This document shows, piece by piece, positions 32,616 to 35,087 of a DNA stretch of 35,087 bases; position 1 is the first letter of the stretch; each line of letters starts with the position of its first letter. The translations under genes and the position numbers were made by a program. The notes under the pieces were generated by a model. It was given only the letters and a program-made list of their open reading frames with translations, was not told where the DNA came from and did no database searches. Origin of the DNA: Hydrogenophaga sp. (lineage in GTDB: Bacteria > Pseudomonadota > Gammaproteobacteria > Burkholderiales > Burkholderiaceae_C); the NCBI RefSeq assembly GCF_019635465.1, contig NZ_JAHBZK010000024.1, positions 1-35,087 of the forward strand. Direction: 5' to 3'.

Positions 32616-33899
32616 TCAGGCCTCGCGCGGTTCGGCGCGCGGCGCGCGCGCGGTGAGGTCGAAGCGGAACAGGCGGCATTCGATCGGCCCGTTCCACAGC
32701 GGCACGCGGCGCGACTCCTTGAAGCGCATGCGCCCGGGCAGCTTCAGGTCGGGCGTCAGCAGCCACGCGCTCCAGCCGGCGTAGTGCGTCTTCCAGTGGG
32801 CGGCCAGGCGCTCGAAGAAGGCGTCGGCGGTGTGACCGTCGTCGTCACGCGCCTGCTCGCGCCCCACGGTGAAGGTGCGTGCCCGGTCGGCCGCGTTGCG
32901 CCCCGCCACACCCGCCGCGGCGATGCGTTCGCCATAAGGCGGATTGAGCAGCAGGATGCCGGCGCGCGCGCTCGGCGGTTGCCGCTGCAGGGCGTCACCA
33001 CCTCGGAACTCGATGGCCTGTGCGACCCGGGCGCGCGCGGCGTTGCGCTGCGCGAAGTCGACCATGCGAAAGGCCACATCGCTGCCGAACACGATGGGCG
33101 CCTGGCCGGCCGGCCAGGGGCGCTCGGTGGCACGGGCCTGCTCGCGCAGCGCTTGCCACACGTGCGACTGGAACGGCAGCAGCTTCTCGAAGGCAAAGCG
33201 GCGCTGGCCACCCGGCGCGATGTTGAGCGCCATCTGCGCCGCCTCGATGGGGATGGTGCCGCTGCCGCAGCAGGGGTCCACCAGCGGCGGGATGTCGGCC
33301 AACGTCGGCGCTTCGCGCGCGAGCGCGTCCCAGCCCGTAGCGACGATCATGGCCGCAGCCAGCGTCTCCTTGAGAGGCGCGTCGCCCTTGTCCTCGCGCC
33401 AACCCCGCTTGAACAGCGGCTCGCCCGTGGTGTCGATGTAGAGCGTCAGCGTGTCTTTGGTGAGGTGCGCGAACAGGCGCACATCGGGCCGCGCGGTGTC
33501 CACACTGGGACGCTCACCGCGTTTGTCGCGAAAGCGGTCGCACACCGCGTCCTTGACCTTGAGCGCCGCGAAGTTCAGGCTCTTGAGCGGGCTGTGCTGG
33601 GCCGTGAGTTCGACCTTGATGGTCTGGCGTGGCGTGAACCAGATTTCCCAGGCCACCTGGCTGGCGGCATCCTGAATGTCCTGCTCGCTGCGGTAGGGGC
33701 CATGCCACAGACGCACCAGCACGCGCTGCGCCAGGCGACTGTGCAGGTTCAGCTGCAGCGCGTCGCGCCAGGCACCTTGCAGGCTCACTCCGCCGCGCGA
33801 GCGCTGCGTGGCCTCGATGCCGGTCACGCGTGCCACCTCGGCGGCAAGAAAGTCCTCCACGCCGGCAGCGCAGGGCAGAAACAGGTGCAGCTGGTTCAC
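32616..33899 (-). CDS. rlmL: 23S rRNA guanine-N2 methyltransferase (RlmL-type, THUMP domain)
   Basis: The 427-residue product has an N-terminal THUMP RNA-binding region (about 1-160) followed by an SAM-dependent methyltransferase domain with VDPCCGSGTIPIEAA (about 208-221) and the catalytic NPPYGERI (Asn319-Tyr322). This matches the N2-guanine methyltransferase RlmL/YcbY N-terminal half; E. coli fuses it to RlmK, which is absent here. The GTG start at 33897-33899 overlaps the rpoN stop as GTGA. The PIN gene begins one base after its stop. Substrate position is taken from the family. Confidence 0.88.
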   Translation of the reverse strand: MNQLHLFLPCAAGVEDFLAAEVARVTGIEATQRSRGGVSLQGAWRDALQLNLHSRLAQRVLVRLWHGPYRSEQDIQDAASQVAWEIWFTPRQTIKVELTAQHSPLKSLNFAALKVKDAVCDRFRDKRGERPSVDTARPDVRLFAHLTKDTLTLYIDTTGEPLFKRGWREDKGDAPLKETLAAAMIVATGWDALAREAPTLADIPPLVDPCCGSGTIPIEAAQMALNIAPGGQRRFAFEKLLPFQSHVWQALREQARATERPWPAGQAPIVFGSDVAFRMVDFAQRNAARARVAQAIEFRGGDALQRQPPSARAGILLLNPPYGERIAAAGVAGRNAADRARTFTVGREQARDDDGHTADAFFERLAAHWKTHYAGWSAWLLTPDLKLPGRMRFKESRRVPLWNGPIECRLFRFDLTARAPRAEPREA

Positions 33900-35087
33900 A
33901 GTGATTTGCGCAGGTTCGCGGGCGCGATGCGCATGGCCTCGCGGTACTTGGCGACGGTGCGGCGCGCGCACTCGATGCCCTGCTCCTTGAGCAGGTCGGA
34001 CAGCTGGTTGTCCGACAGCGGTTTGTTGGGTTCCTCGGCGGCGATGAACTGCTTGAGCAGCGCGCGCACTGCCGTGCTCGACGCGTTGCCACCGGTCTCG
34101 GTGCCCAGCGAAGAGCCAAAGAAGTACTTGAGCTCGTAAGTGCCGAAGGGCGTGGCCATGTACTTGGCGGTGGTCACGCGGCTGATGGTGGATTCGTGCA
34201 GACCCAGCTCGTCGGCGATCTCGCGCAGCACCAGCGGGCGCATGGCCAGTTCGCCATGCACGAAGAAGTTCTTCTGCCGCTCGACGATGGCGTTGGACAC
34301 GCGCAGGATGGTGTCGAAGCGCTGCTGGATGTTCTTGATGAACCAGCGCGCCTCCTGCAGCCGCTGCTGCAGGGCCTGGTGGCCTTCGCCCTTGTGGGCC
34401 TTGAGCGCGCCGGCATAGATGTCGTGCACGCGCAGGCGCGGCATCACGTCGCTGTTGAGCTGCACCCGCAGGCGCGCCTGCCCGCCGCGGCCCACCTGGG
34501 TCACGATGACATCGGGCACCACGACGTTGCGTTCGACGTCCACGAAGCGGCGGCCCGGCTTGGGCTCCAGCCGCGCAATCAGCGCGATCGCGGCCTTGAC
34601 CTGCGCCTCGGTGCTGGCGCTGAGCTGGGCGAGGCGCTTGATGTCGCGGCGCGCCAGCAGTTCCACGGGCTGCGCGCACAGGCGCAGCGCGGTGTCGCAG
34701 GCCTCCTCGCCCTCGCCTGCCGCCTGCAGGGCTTGCAGCTGGAGCGTGAGGCATTCCCCCAGGGTGCGCGCGCCCACGCCCGGCGGGTCCAGGTGGTGCA
34801 GCAGGCGCAGCGCCACGGTGAAGCGGTGCACCAGCTCCTCGAGCTGCTCGTCGTCATGGCCGGCCAGCCCGAGAGCCAGGGTCTCGATGGAGTCATCGAG
34901 GTAGCCATCGTCGTTGAGCGACTCGATCAGGAAGCGCAGCGCGGCGTTGTCCTCGGGCGACAGCCGCAGCATCAGCGCCTGGCGGTGCAGGTGCGATTGC
35001 AGCGACTCCTGGGATCGCGCCAGCTCGGTGGCGTCCATTTCGCCGTCCTCGCCGAGGTTGTTGCGGCGCGCCGGCGCATCGCCGCCC
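33896..35087 (-). CDS. rpoN: RNA polymerase sigma-54 factor (C-terminal 396 residues, cut by window edge)
   Basis: This is the sigma factor that recognises -24/-12 promoters and needs an ATP-driven activator. The frame is open through the right edge, so the N-terminal activator-interaction region is outside the window. Visible parts are the core-binding region (LDPPGVGARTLGECL near the start), the helix-turn-helix-like region (LREIADELGLHESTISRVTTAKY), and the RpoN box ARRTVAKYRE close to the end. The stop overlaps the GTG of rlmL. In many relatives hpf or ptsN-related genes follow rpoN, so rlmL directly downstream is a less usual neighbour. Identity is certain. Confidence 0.96.
   Translation of the reverse strand, partial: GGDAPARRNNLGEDGEMDATELARSQESLQSHLHRQALMLRLSPEDNAALRFLIESLNDDGYLDDSIETLALGLAGHDDEQLEELVHRFTVALRLLHHLDPPGVGARTLGECLTLQLQALQAAGEGEEACDTALRLCAQPVELLARRDIKRLAQLSASTEAQVKAAIALIARLEPKPGRRFVDVERNVVVPDVIVTQVGRGGQARLRVQLNSDVMPRLRVHDIYAGALKAHKGEGHQALQQRLQEARWFIKNIQQRFDTILRVSNAIVERQKNFFVHGELAMRPLVLREIADELGLHESTISRVTTAKYMATPFGTYELKYFFGSSLGTETGGNASSTAVRALLKQFIAAEEPNKPLSDNQLSDLLKEQGIECARRTVAKYREAMRIAPANLRKSL

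Overview
The window is about 35 kb of GC-rich chromosome (roughly two thirds GC by eye) from a betaproteobacterium. It most likely belongs to Burkholderiales, probably Comamonadaceae-like. That placement is inferred from the protein sequences (EF-Tu, L7/L12, RpoN), from the gene orders tRNA-Tyr/Gly/Thr-tuf-tRNA-Trp-secE-nusG-rplKAJL-rpoB, rpe-gph-trp and thiL...pgpA-pncC, and from a Gcr-type 'site-specific recombinase' gene. Nearly everything is core chromosome. I see no prophage, insertion sequence, CRISPR array or rRNA operon.

Positions 1-5924 (minus strand) are a translation and transcription supercluster. It starts at an extended -10 promoter upstream of tRNA-Tyr and runs through tRNA-Gly, tRNA-Thr, tuf, tRNA-Trp, secE, nusG, rplK, rplA, rplJ and rplL into rpoB, which is cut by the window edge. 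Its spacers are structured: a multi-helix leader before rplJ, a ten-codon mini-ORF overlapping the rplK ribosome-binding site, tandem hairpins before rpoB, and a long stem-loop between tRNA-Trp and secE.

Positions 5963-12590 (minus strand) are a tryptophan operon: trpL leader peptide (new call), trpE, trpG, a threonine aldolase, a LysE/RhtB exporter, trpD, trpC and ung, with stop/start overlaps or gaps of at most 12 nt. The usual upstream partners gph and rpe (14606-15978) are separated from trpE by an oppositely oriented pair, a chalcone-isomerase-like secreted protein and an orphan periplasmic amino-acid-type binding protein.

Positions 16045-25113 (mostly plus strand) carry apaG, the Gcr-like membrane protein and thiL, then a 3.5-kb block that splits thiL from pgpA and pncC. 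The block holds three consecutive lipoprotein genes and, on the opposite strand, a polytopic membrane protein with a soluble C-terminal domain resembling a TIR fold. After pncC comes an AlkC-type DNA glycosylase.

Positions 25103-31275 hold an Acg-type nitroreductase with a divergent LysR regulator, a DUF3597 protein, a glutathione S-transferase, a SEC-C/UPF0149 protein with a small unannotated gene upstream, and an FMN-binding glutamate-synthase-domain protein. Positions 31305-35087 (minus strand) are a tight operon rpoN-rlmL-PIN nuclease-YwqK-like secreted protein, with rpoN cut by the window edge.

The most interesting items are the near-leaderless trpL attenuation region, the TIR-like membrane protein in its split-operon context, the rplK mini-ORF, the structured rplJ leader, the LysR/nitroreductase inverted repeat, and the PIN/YwqK-like overlapping pair.
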